Notes under the pieces: model-generated
Told to the model about the DNA's origin: nothing
Database searches by the model: none
Seen by the model: only the letters and a program-made list of their open reading frames with translations
Part shown: piece by piece, positions 45,958 to 57,059 of the stretch
How the letters are laid out: each line of letters opens with the position of its first letter
Numbering within the stretch: position 1 is the first letter of the stretch
Translations under genes and position numbers: made by a program
NCBI RefSeq assembly: GCF_018873765.1
Contig: NC_057919.1
Location: 63,502,484 to 63,566,483, forward strand
Direction: 5' to 3'
From: Telopea speciosissima
Taxonomy: Eukaryota; Streptophyta; Magnoliopsida; Proteales; Proteaceae
Length of the DNA: 64,000 nucleotides

Positions 45958-47981
45958 TTTTTTAAATTGTCAGATTTATAAAAATGTTTTTGATTTTATC
46001 AAAGCTTCGGTTTCATTTTAAAGGGTCGACGATCTCTGAGGAGGAGCATGGGTCCATTGGCATAATGGGGGGCAGGATTTCCACCTTTCATGGCATGCGG
46101 GATGGTCATTTTCACTCCCTCTTAGTCCGGGTGTGGACAATACACTACCCCACAGAGAACTTTCCCCTTAATTAAATTATGGCATGAAATCAAAATATAA
46201 AAATATGTATATTATTACAGAAAGATAAGATGCAGAATATAGTTTCCCACCAATAAGGAGACGGGTGATCGAATTGTCCAATAAGGAGTTTAATGACCCT
46301 GAGATCAGCTTTATTGTGCCAATATTATCGAGACAGAAACAACCCCCCCCCTCTCTCTCTCTCTCTAACTCCACCGTATATATATGTGAATCCAGAATAC
46401 ATTATTAACAAAATTATTCTTTTCTCTTCATTTCTTTTCCTTGTGTTAGTTTTCCTTCCAATCTATGTTATATAAGTGGTCTCTGTATACATTATTTTAA
46501 GTTTCTTAATGTTCCACTAGTTATAGTGTAAACACCTTAGAAATTCAAAAAATGATGAAAACACCTACAGTTTTCTCCAAATAACAGAAAAAACACAATA
46601 CCTAAAGGGATTTACAATGCCTACTCACCCTGCTCCGTTGTGCTTTCAAACCCTAACTCACAGCATGGAATGATTGAATCACACAACCATTTACCCTTCC
46701 AAGTTGTAGACAGCCTCCTCCTTTGCCTTCTTGTCCATTTGCTTCTCCTGCAATCCCTTGCAAAAATCACTAAATATTTTTAACATAATGGAATTGGAGG
46801 TTGAAATTCACCTCCCACCATTCCACCAAGCAACCTTCAGATTTGCTTCATACACAATGATGGCTCTCTGCTTCTTAAACCCATTACCTATGCATCAATC
46901 TCTCTGCCTCTTGAACCGATTCATCTACGCATCCCATATCACTGTCAACAGCAACAGCAAAAGCAGCAACAACCACAATTCTTCTGTTGCCGTCCCATAT
47001 CGGGTTCAGTACAAGAGGAATGAGAGAAACTGGGAAGCCATTAAACCCAAGCAAGAGTAAATTCAGGGTAGAAGATTCAGATAAGAGAGGGGGGGGGGGG
47101 GGGGAGGACCTGGGCTGATGATTGGCGAAGATGCAGTCAGTAAAAAAGCCACTGCCACTAAAAGTCTTCAACCCAAAGGTTGAAGATTGAGGAGAATGCA
47201 AAGAAGGTGAAGATACAGTTATAGGAATCGAGGAAACTGTCCACCACACCACCGCCAAAGGTGATATCGTATAAGATTGATTGATTTCTCAAATCTCGTT
47301 GAGTCAATCCTGTTCTACCCTGATTGCGCAGAAGTGGCAAGACAAATAATACTCCAAGTGTACAAGTCATCCGACACTTCCTGCCCAGCCCAAATGATCA
47401 ACTAAGCAGGCGTGCATCCGCACAAATTCAAAGTTGCCATTCAAAATTAAAAAATGCCAGGCCGCAGACGAGCTCGATCCTGCTCCCGCAACCCTAGTCA
47501 GCTCACAAAAGAGACAGTTTCCCATTCACAATAAAATTGGAGGATGGCATTCATAATCCTACCATAAAAATTAGCAGTTAAACCATAGAGTAAAGCAAAT
47601 CAATTCTTGATCAGCAAACATGTGATTGAACAGAATATACAAACAAGTGTAACATTGTCTCCTGATCAGTAAGGCAGTAAAATCTACCCACCTGTATTCA
47701 TGGAAATGAAAGTGAAAACATGCAATCATTCTGGAACCCCTTCATTTTCCTTTTAATAAAAAAGAAATGTCATTATATATACAATTATTAGCTCCTTCTG
47801 AATGTGGAACTACTGAAATATGGCCTTAACAAATTAAATGTGATTTTAAGACCTGAAAAAAATTTACAAAACGTACAAAAACTTTTGAAAGAGAGATGGG
47901 GGGAAAAATCTAAACTTTTCCTACAAAATTCCAGCTGGTGCAGGTACCAAGTTTTAATGCCATGCAGTCAGGACCCAGTAC
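45958..47981. other. Intergenic, downstream of the GFA2-like gene
   Basis: Contains a (CT)n run near 46350-46367 and a run of about 16 G near 47088-47104. A proline- and serine-rich minus-strand open frame (46884-47258) has no recognisable domain. The 3' UTR of the GFA2-like gene lies next to 47982. Confidence 0.45.
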
Positions 47982-50900
47982 TCAGCCAGATGCTCCAGCA
48001 GCAGTAGCGCCCTTGTCATATTCTCCTTGCTCCTCCTTGGCAAACTCTTCAATTAGCTCACGCTGTCTTTTTGTCAAATTCCTGCCAGCATGATCATATG
48101 AAATGAAGCTTCATTTTCTCTAAAGATGTGAAGTAAACAGAACAGGCAACAAATATGTAATTACACTGAACAGAAGCTGTGAACAAGAGGACTCACGTTG
48201 GCATGCTAACATTGAAGTGCACATATTGATCTCCAAACGATGCAGAACTCCTGGTTTTAATTCCTGTAAAAAGACACAAGTCAGAGGTCTTGTTAACTAT
48301 TGCACAGAAATTTTGTTAACTACAACACACGTGAGAAAGCATAAAGAAATGAATCAAATACATTATTACCGAACAGATATATTGAACTCCAGCTACTGAC
48401 TGAAAAATTATAGCAGTTGAATTCATAACCAGCAAACCCAATAAAGAGAATATTTATTAGTTAAAACTCAGACTAAATGGGGATGTAAAATTTTGGGTAA
48501 AAACCACCCTTATTATATAGTCGAAAAGGGTTGGGCTCCCAGGGTTGTTCCTGGAAAAAAACATGCCCCATTTACTTATCTAAGCTAAGGCACTTCAATT
48601 CCTTCCAGAAGTTATCCATTATTACGGTTTGACTATAAAGTTCCATAAGACACCAAACAGTTCCCCACTCAAATAAGTTTCATAAGAACCCGAATACCAA
48701 ACAGCTTTCCCACATTTTACTAGATAAATTTATCATACCATATAACCAAATGAAGCTTGAGGGAGCTTCTCGCATTTAAAAAAAAAAAAAAAAAAAAAGG
48801 AAGACGATGGCGAAGAAAATCAACAATGACCTACAGCCATAACTTTTTCAACTCCCATTCAAATCGTTGCTGCAATAGAAGCTCTGAGCTTTTACAAAAT
48901 AGAAGAGAACGCATTACTCCAAACTGTAGGGAAAGGTAAGCCGACCTATGATCTATATCCTGCCAAGTAGGGGTGCCAAACAGTTGGTTCAGTTTCAGTC
49001 GGTCTTGTCAGTTTTATAACATACATCGGGTCAGACGACTCAGACTGAAACAGACCAATAACTAATCGGTCTATAAAATCCAAACCAAAACCGATAGCTA
49101 TCAGTCCAGTCGGTTTCCCTAAATGAATTTTTTTTCGTGTTTCTATGGTTTTGGTACATTCGGTCCAAATAATCCAGATCAAAACTGAACCAAACTGAAA
49201 GTTTTTCCTAAAATCAAAACCAAAACCGAACCAAAAAGGAGGTCGATCCAGTCAGTTTCTGCTTTTTGGTTCGTTTCAGCTGTCTTTTCAGTTCAGCCTC
49301 CAATTTGACAACCCTACTCCAAGCAACCTTGATGGCAGCAGTCCAATCCATGGCCCCTTTTACTGTCTTATCTCCAAGACCTTTAAGCTGGGATTGGGCA
49401 ACCATATGCAAGTTTTTAAGTTTTGGGATTGGATTGAGCAGATCTGCTGATCTCAATTGGGATCATCCAGCACCAATCCAGCTGATAACACCAATATTGT
49501 GGCTAATATCAGTCAGTATTGGGCCAGATCAGCAATGTCTGATCCTATCTGCAACAGTGAGATTTGAAACCTTGATCACATGTCTTGCTCCTAAATGACA
49601 AACTGGGTGCTAGGTCAACAACTTCATTCTTTTCGGACATGAAATAATATCAGAGTTTGGATAACCAATGACAGAGACGAAGAGAAGAGAAGAAGAAGAT
49701 GGAGGAAATCGAGAAAGGGGAGAAGACAGGACACAATAAATCAAGTAAACTACTGTGAGCAGGAAGCTTTAGCCGAAACCGACTCTTCCTAACAGCCTAC
49801 TAACGAGTCAAAGACTCATTACAAAGGAAGTAAAACAGAAACAAAACATTTACCAGGCCTAAGAAGTCTAATTACAATAGGAAAGATAAGTAACAACTAG
49901 CTAAGCTACTTAGATATGATCCCATGGTACAGAAGTCCATGGACATCCATAGACCCCCAAACCGAGAAACAGTTTAACACTCCCCCTCAAGCAGGAGTAT
50001 ATATATATATATATCTCCCATACCATAGTTGTCACGCCGTCTAGGTGACCCAAGGGCAAGGCGTTGGATAGGGTCCAAAACCAAGGTGACACCAACTAGT
50101 CAACCAAGGCGCCTTGACAACTATGTCCCATACCTAGCTTGGAACAACCACTAAGAAACTCAAGTCGGAATAGCGCCTTCGTGAACATATTACCAAGTTG
50201 ACTGCTGGAGTAGATAAACAGAGTCGAAATAAGCTTTTGCATTATTGCACTTCCCACAAAATGAAAATCGACTTCAATATGCTTAGTCCTCTCATGAAAA
50301 ACTGGATTATTGGCAATATAAATTGCAACTTGATTACCACAATACATCTTCAAAGGTTTACTAACTAACAACCCCAATTACTGTATGAAGGACTTCAATC
50401 ACATCAACTCCGTTGCAATATGAGCCATAGCTCTATACCCACCCAGCCTCTGCACTCAACCGAGCCACAGTAATCTGATTCTTACTCCTCCAAGACACAA
50501 GATTAATACCAACAAACGTGCAATATCCAGTAGTTGATTTACGATCATTGGCAACACCAGCCCAATCAACATTAGAGTAACCCACAATAGCAGTGTGATA
50601 GACAATGAAAAACAAGACCTTTCCTAGGGGCACCTTTAAGATATCTCAGAATGCGACAAACGACATCCCGATGAGCATATTTAGGACTCTCCATAAATTG
50701 ACTTATTAACTTCAAAGACAAAGGAAATATCCGGAAAAGTAACAGTCAAATAAATAAGTTGTCAATCCAATCTTCTGTATTGATGTCAAATAAATAAGTT
50801 TCCTCGTAGACTTTAACGTTAGCAGGTTCTTTGGAATCGGCAGAAGGAGGTTTAAATTGGAAGTACTTCAACTTCCCTTTAGAATAAAATAAACCTTTAG

Positions 50901-53900
50901 CCTGAGCCCATAGCAAATAATTAGAAACTCCATTGAGTTTAATGGTAGTGATCTGGACATTAACATGATCTGAGGTAGATTTGGGATCAGTCATCATGCA
51001 TAGTAAACACAAATAAACAACTTCTGAATAGTCTCCAAGCTTGGAGATATGTAGTATAATAGTGGAGGATACAAACCCCCAAGGCTGCCTGCTCTGTCCT
51101 AAATAGACAAACAGAAAAGCTGAAGAAAGGCGCAAGAGAGAGAGAGAGAGTTGATACTGAACTCACCTCCACTCTTCCACAATTAGGTGAAGACATGGAG
51201 GACCAGAAACCCCAACGGGAAAGCTTTTACCGCGCCACACAATATATATCACTGATTTGAGGAAGATTAACAAAACAGTAGCACAAAACCACAATTCGGG
51301 ACCTTGAAAAACCCAGATTTGGATATTTTAGACTGCAGCAACACAGGGTGTCAGATGGACACCCAAGTAGGATCGAAGCACCTCTGGATAGAGGACAATA
51401 ATGTCCTAAAAGATGATAGGGATCTGATGGACAGATCCAAAATAATTCCAGAAATCGATTCTGAAAAAGGGGAGGAAAAAAAAAAAAGCAGTAAAACAGG
51501 GTATCACAGGACTCTATAAAGATTTTTAATTGCTCAAATCATTTGCTTCCCAATAACCAGGTTGAGTGGCCTTACAAGTGTATTGAATCAGCTCCTGAAA
51601 AATAAGAAGAATCTTCTGGGTAGAAAGTAATTTCAATTTCCTCTATGCAGTTGAGGGAAAATTCCAGAACATACTATCGCAAGTCATTAACCTTGATTTC
51701 TGTAGATAAATCTCCATAGAAGATAAGATCAGGTGGTAGATGTAAGGAGGCCCTAGTTTATCTTCATATCTTCACCAACTAGGGCTTTAGGTAGGGAGCA
51801 TAGCAACCATACAAAAAAAACAGGACACCAAAAGACTATCAAACCAGAATCAGATGTGAAATAATACCAGCGGTGGTCGCAGATTATTGTAACTCTGATA
51901 CTACGAAACAATATCAGAATTTGGATAACCAATGACAGAGACAAGAAGAGAAGAAGAAGACCGGAAATCAAGAAAGGGGAGAAGGCTGAATGCGATAGAT
52001 CAAGTAATCTATCGTGAGCAGCAAGCTTTATTTATAATGCTGAAACCGACTCTTAGTAACAGCCTACTAAGAGTCGGACTCATTACAAAAAAGAGTGTCC
52101 CAGTGCAGGAGGCTCCCGCTACTGCAGGATCTAGGAGGGGCAAATGTACGCAGCATTTGCCTAATGGAAGTAAAGCAACTAGCTAAGAAGTCTAATTACA
52201 ATAGGAAAGATAAATAACAACTAGCTAAGCTACTTAGACATGATCCCATGGTACAGAGGTCCATGGAAATCCATACACCCCAAACCGAGACGCACTTTAA
52301 CAGGACACAAACCCAGAAACATAATAAAGATAGATCAGTATGTAAACCCCTACCCAACCCCTCACATACAAGTGCATGTGAAAAAGTGAAGAACAAGAAA
52401 GAGTGCACAAAAAAGAGCAGCATAAATTTGAGTAAAGCTCACCTTTTCTCTTCATAACAACCGCCTGTCCAGGTTGAGTGCCTGGACGGACCTGCAAATC
52501 ACAAGACAAGTTACTCATTTCACCTGACTGAACTAAAACATTTTCTCCTGGGAACCCCAGAGACACATGTTTGCCAAAAAAAAAATGAATATCACACATT
52601 TGAGTATTTTTTTTTTTAAATTATTCGACTAAATAAAGAAAATCACAAGTCCTATTATTCATGACAATAAACCTTGTTACAGACAAACAGTAAGATAGTA
52701 CTTCAGACAAACCTTAAGAACAACATCTCCTGTAAGAGTTGGGACTTGGATGGTTCCTCCAAGAACAGCCTGCACAAGAGCAGACAATAAGTGTTACGAC
52801 AATAAGCACCCCTGACCCCACTTCTGCTAAGATAAAACTATAAGTGGCGGAGGAGAGGATAAGTTGTGAACAGGGAACTAGGCCCAATCATAAATACATA
52901 ACTGCCAACGTTTGAGCCCAATCCCTTTTACAAGAGGCATGCAATGGTTAAAAAAGAAAATTTTGCATATACATAGTATTAATATTGTTCATTTAATATG
53001 TGAACAATACAAGCAACAATTCATTTAAAATGAGTATAACATGGTTTAGGTATAAAATATTTGTACTTCTAAATCTTTTCACACCCTTCATATGGCGCAT
53101 AAAACTGTGTGTGCATGTCATTGGGGATTTAATAACTGCATCCCCAAATCAACACGAGTCAAGAGTAGGAACTACCTGAGTGATACTCAAAACAGCATCA
53201 ACATGGATATCGGAGCCTTCTCTCCGAAAAACAGAGTCTTTTTGGACCTGGGGAAAAATTATGGCAGCAAATTCGAAGTAAACACATACAGACTTCTTAA
53301 TAACTGCAAATCATCAATCATACAATAACATAATAGGTGATCATGTTGGAAAAGCTACTTTGATGGTAACATAAAGATCGCCCGGCTGATTGCTGTCAGG
53401 ATCTGCTCCACCACTTCTAGACACCTTTATTGTTTCATTATCATCAATTCCTGCCCACATCAAGTCAAGAGTTGAAGCTCTTCACTAATGATTATAAGTG
53501 CATGATCAAAGATGAGCACATGCAGATAATGCTTCAATAAAATATATATATATATATATATATTATTTCTTTTATTCAATTCTGGTGTTTGTTTTCTTCT
53601 ACTTCTATGAGGGTTTATCAAACCAACTTGAAGATAAGATGACCAATTCGAAATAACTAATGTTGCCTCAAAAGCAACACAATATTCAGGTCCCAAACTA
53701 TAGAATGTATATAGCTTTTGATCACTCATCAGTTTTCATTGTCAGATATAACTACATGGCATGAAGCGAATTTTCCAGTGACGGGCATTGCCCCCCCCCC
53801 CCACCCCACCCCACCCCACCCATCTTTTTTTTTTGGGGGGGAGGGGGAGTTCATTAAAGCCTTTGCTTCACCTGAAACAGGAACATCAGAGCTGGTTTGA

Positions 53901-56299
53901 GATAACATTCAGATTCTTTTTCTTTTTAACTCCCACTTTCGGGCCTTCTATGGTTTTTTCATTTGTCTGTTCTAACCAAGATTTAAAATCTCGTCTCGTC
54001 TCCCCATTTCGGGCTGGTCGAGATTTCCGAAATATACCGAAATTTCACGGAAATATGGTATTTTTTCTGCCATATTTCGGCACTCCATCTCAGTGGGGTT
54101 TTTGGCCATATTAAGGCCTGATACTTTATGCACACCCTTATTTAAGCTAAATAAACACACATTTAAACCTCATATTGCAAAAAAATGAACTCAAAGTGGT
54201 GTTTTGGATTTGCACAATTGATTGACAGTATACGGTCGGACCCTGATGTATAAATAGTTAAATACACATTGTTTAACGAAATATACCAAAATTTCACGAA
54301 ATTTTGACGAAATGTACAAAAATATTCTGAAATTTGAACATTTTTCATTTCGGAAGCCCATCTCGTCTCGGCAGTGTCAAAATTACCGAAATTTCAGCGA
54401 TATATCGCGAAATTTTGAACCATGGTTCTGAGTTCTGACACATGTCATGTCTAGAAGAGGGTAGAAAACAATTTCACATACCTTCCAGAGTTAACATCAC
54501 CGCCCACATTTTAAGCATAGAAAATGATTATCAGCTATGATGTGTGCTTTTGGACCAAGCTTAAAACTGAGATTCATTAGTACTATTAAAGCTTTGTCCT
54601 AACTATTCCAGTCAGCTAAAGGACCACCACTCTGTGATGCAGATACATCACCAAAAGAGGCTTATTTTAATGGGAATAAGTCTAGGGTTGGGTTATATAC
54701 ATGTTAGGCCTTTGATCCCATGGGTTTTCAATGTAATAGGCCACTTTTATGGGCCTAAACTATGGGTAATAAGGTTACATACAGGATTAGTTAGTAGATT
54801 TCTTTTTATTTGGTTAGTGGCCATGTGACTTGGTTAAGTGATCATGTGACTTGATTAAGTGGTCATGTGACAGCTTAAGTGGTCATATGACTATTTAATT
54901 GTTGTATAAGTTGGGATGGACTAGGACTCTATAAAGTCCAGCCATATTTTGAATCTATTTCCTTCAGTATTTCAGTTTCCTAGTCAGTTTAGGTTACCTA
55001 ATAGGTTAAGGATTTGGTTAGTCCTTTCCTTTTTAGTGTACGAGTCTATTTTTGAATCATTTATATAATAAGGTTGTAAGGGGGGAAAGTATTGAACATG
55101 AATTTTGATTAATGAAAAGCTTTTCGCTGCTCTCTTCCATTGAAGATTTGTCTTGTGTGTGATCAAGGCTGGTGGGATTGGTGTTTGATCCAATCGACAC
55201 CTTGCAATGGGAAGCCCGGGTGGTTCGTTGAAGGAATCGGTGTTTGATACGATTGAAGCTCTCCATTATTGTTCTACTTGAATTTGACTCTATGGTTGAG
55301 GTTGGCGGTAATTCTTCTGCTAACAGTATCTATGATTTATTACCCCATCCCTAACCTAATATATTTGGGTTCCCATTGTTCACTTGGTTTCCCCATATGA
55401 TTTATTTCCCATTGTTCTCTTGGTTTTCCCATATAATTTATTTCCCATTGTTTTCTTGGTTTCCTCGTATGATTTACTTCCCATTATTCTCTTGGTTTCC
55501 TCATATGATTTCTCGCCCCATTGTTCTCCTGGTTTTACCCTAAAACTGATTCACCTTTTGATAAAAGTAACAGGTTTGGTTCCTAGTTTGACTATTCAAA
55601 TCTAGGATTACATTACTCTGCAATGACTATGTTTATTTAGGGCATATCTTCTGATGCCCAAATTTTAATTTGAAATATCAATTCAAGATTCTTGTGAGGG
55701 ATTTGACCATTTCTCGGCAAGCTGATGCAGCCATCACCAACTAAGATTGGGATGTTACTAGCTCAACGATGGAAACTGGAGATACCATTTAACTCTGGTT
55801 TCAGCCCCACAGGCATAAGACAGTAAACCATAGAAAGCAACAAGCCAACAATCAGATGAAAGAAAGAGACATACATGCTTCGCAAGTCAAACAATAAAGA
55901 GATTACCAGAAATTAAATAACCACCCCAGAATAGGTAAGTTGAATCTCTGAAAGATTTTCCATCAGCATACATAGAAGTGGGAAAAGAAAAGGAACAAGA
56001 CAACTTAAGCCTCAAAAGAAACGAAATAGAAAGAAATAACCTCCCTATTTTAGAAGAAAAATAGCAGTAAATAGAATAAGATAAAGAACAGAAAGCAAGA
56101 AGTTCTAAAAAATAGTAAACTTAACTACGATATGATATTTTGTCTAATATGTTACGACATATCCAGCAGACATATGAACATTTTATTATATTAAGAACTC
56201 TTTGGTTCAAAAGAAACTTGAAATACCTGCCATAATATCCAGCTTGACTGATTTTGATCCCATCACAACACGATCTCCTTTACATGATTTGCAAAAGCT
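47982..56299 (-). CDS. GFA2: GFA2-like mitochondrial DnaJ (type I Hsp40), C-terminal third
   Basis: Seven minus-strand exons join in frame with GT-AG borders: 56227-56299, 53359-53450, 53176-53247, 52713-52769, 52443-52491, 48197-48263 and 47982-48081. They give 169 residues plus stop. The first visible exon holds the last zinc-finger repeat (CKSCKG). The next exons hold the peptide-binding C-terminal domains: QPGDLYVTIK, VFRREGSDIHVDAVLSITQ, GGTIQVPTLTGDVVLK, VRPGTQPGQAVVMKRKG, FGDQYVHFNVSMPT and NLTKRQRELIEEFAKEEQGE. This order matches bacterial-type DnaJ and in detail the plant GFA2 family, a mitochondrial co-chaperone needed in Arabidopsis for polar nuclei fusion and synergid death. The J domain and the rest of the zinc finger are not in the window and must lie beyond position 64000. 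Introns are long (4.2 kb, 2.8 kb, and over 7.7 kb at the right) and loaded with transposable elements. Confidence 0.93.
48968..49316. mobile_element. hAT-like MITE
   Basis: The 13-bp ends TAGGGGTGCCAAA and TTTGACAACCCTA form a terminal inverted repeat with a few mismatches. The interior is made of subterminal words GGTTCAGTTTCAGTCGGT and ACCGAACC/AAACCGA. The flanks CTGCCAAG and CTCCAAG fit an 8-bp hAT target duplication with one base lost. There is no coding capacity. Confidence 0.75.
49640..52302 (-). mobile_element. Ty1/copia element with both LTRs, reduced internal region
   Basis: LTRs lie at 49640-49979 and 51904-52302, with the 5-bp target duplication GGACA at 49635-49639 and 52303-52307. 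A primer-binding-like AACTCTGATACTA lies beside the right LTR, and a purine tract lies beside the left LTR. On the minus strand there is the start of gag (about 51135-50746, with VQITTIKLNGVSNYLLWAQ) and RNase H pieces (50633-50433 and 50377-50096, with HERTKHIEVDFHFV). At 2.7 kb it is much shorter than an autonomous copia and is broken, with several frames. The right LTR holds a SINE fragment. LTR divergence looks higher than in the two copias near 20 kb, so it is probably older. Confidence 0.9.
52089..52162 (-). mobile_element. Au-like SINE 3' fragment inside a copia LTR
   Basis: On the minus strand it reads TGCGTACATTTGCCCCTCCT, TAGATCCTGCAGTAGCGGGA and GCCTCCTGCACTGGGACACT, then a T tract: the 3' body of the same SINE family without the tRNA-like head. 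The partner LTR at 49640-49979 lacks it at the matching position, so it arrived after the copia. Confidence 0.8.
53996..54424. repeat. Repeat made of GAAATTTC/CGAAAT words
   Basis: Starts near TTTAAAATCTCGTCTCGTCT and ends near GAAATTTTGAACCATGG. The interior repeats CCGAAATTTC, ACGAAATTTTGACGAAAT and similar. The ends are roughly complementary (AAAATCTCG at one end, CGAAATTTTGAA at the other). It resembles the CTCG-rich stretch at 28375-28500. It is probably a degenerate MITE family. Confidence 0.5.
54702..55325 (+). repeat. Solo-LTR-like block
   Basis: Starts TGTTAGGCC and ends GCTAACA, an inverted TG...CA end of six bases (TGTTAG/CTAACA). A promoter-like CTCTATAAAGTCC is near 54928, and an AATGAAAAGC poly(A)-like region lies near 55110. 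No matching partner LTR or internal genes were seen beside it, and no clear 5-bp target duplication. Confidence 0.55.
55369..55549 (+). repeat. 36-bp minisatellite, about five units
   Basis: Units start at 55369, 55405, 55441, 55477 and 55513. A representative unit begins TTTCCCATTGTTCTCTTGGT and ends CATATGATTTA. The first four are close to 90% alike by eye and the fifth is diverged. The unit length is a multiple of three, so one frame gives a repeating 12-residue pattern; I treat that as accidental. Confidence 0.9.
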
Positions 56300-57059
56300 C
56301 TGTACAAAATGTGTGTAATAGAACTTAAGGCCACAGTTGTTTCACAAAAGATAGTCAAATTTCAGGAATTGGAAAGAAAAATGGGAATCTATAAAAAAAC
56401 AAATAAAGGACAACTTTTTGTAGCACCTGAATAGCATATGAATAGGATAATGACACTCTTAACAAACTACAACATATAAAAGTTTGTTAAGAGAATTCAG
56501 AGATTTGTACACAAGTTTCCCATCATGCATGAATGCACGGTCTACCATGTGATAATACATCTATAGTTTCACTGTCTAACAGCCTCGCTACAGAGAAAAC
56601 TTTCTGAATGTTTTCTTTAAACCAAAAGACTGTCAATTCACAATAAATGCCCGTATCCAAGTTGTATTAGATGACTGTACATCAACTGAAGAAGTAAAAA
56701 CTGTTTTTTTCTTTCCCAATGTGCCACATGTGTAAACAGAAGGATTTCCTGTTGAATCGTCCAATGTATTTCTAACTAGTGAGGTTTGAACCCTTTTCTT
56801 CCCCTTCCCCCTGAAAAGTGTAAGGTTTTGACTCATTTCTTTAATGTCTTAGGTGTACATTGGGTGTTTCCTCTGGATGCTAATGCTTTCTTTTTGGTAT
56901 TCTATACCTTTAGGCAAACATTAGAAATTTAGAATCTCATGTGGAGATGTACTTCCAGTTGGGATGTGGACAACTTGGGAAGAAAGGAACAATAAAACAT
57001 TTATACCAATAGATTGGAGAAGAGGTAAACAAAATTGATGCAGTTACACATACTTGGTT
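56300..57059. other. Start of the next GFA2-like intron, nothing recognised
   Basis: No exon homologous to the missing zinc-finger or J domain was found here or further right, so the intron runs at least to the window end. Confidence 0.5.

Larger units (their letters stand above)
48264..52442 (-). other. 4.2-kb TE-filled intron of the GFA2-like gene
   Basis: Holds a hAT-like MITE, a copia element with a SINE fragment in one LTR, a poly-A tract at 48776-48798, and further unassigned repeat-like DNA at 49317-49639 and 52303-52442. There is no other exon. Confidence 0.8.
53451..56226 (-). other. 2.8-kb intron of the GFA2-like gene
   Basis: Holds a (TA)n tract near 53543-53562, a C-rich/T-rich/G-rich low-complexity block (53790-53848, with repeated CCCCA), a CTCG-rich repeat, a solo-LTR-like block and a 36-bp minisatellite. 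No exon was found. Confidence 0.75.

Noticed and set aside
46690-46755. Minus-strand peptide-like stretch MDKKAKEEAVYNLEG before a stop
   Set aside because: It could be a last exon of something, but I found no upstream exon or family match.
46884-47258. A 124-codon minus-strand frame rich in Ser, Pro and Val
   Set aside because: No domain, low-complexity proline run caused by the G tract, no splice or start support.
53790-53848. C-rich, T-rich and G-rich runs with CCCCA units
   Set aside because: Simple low-complexity DNA. The CCCCA units are too few and are not a telomere-type array.
55384-55605. A frame with a 12-residue repeat (VSPYDLFPIVLL-like)
   Set aside because: A by-product of the 36-bp minisatellite, with no start context or conservation evidence.
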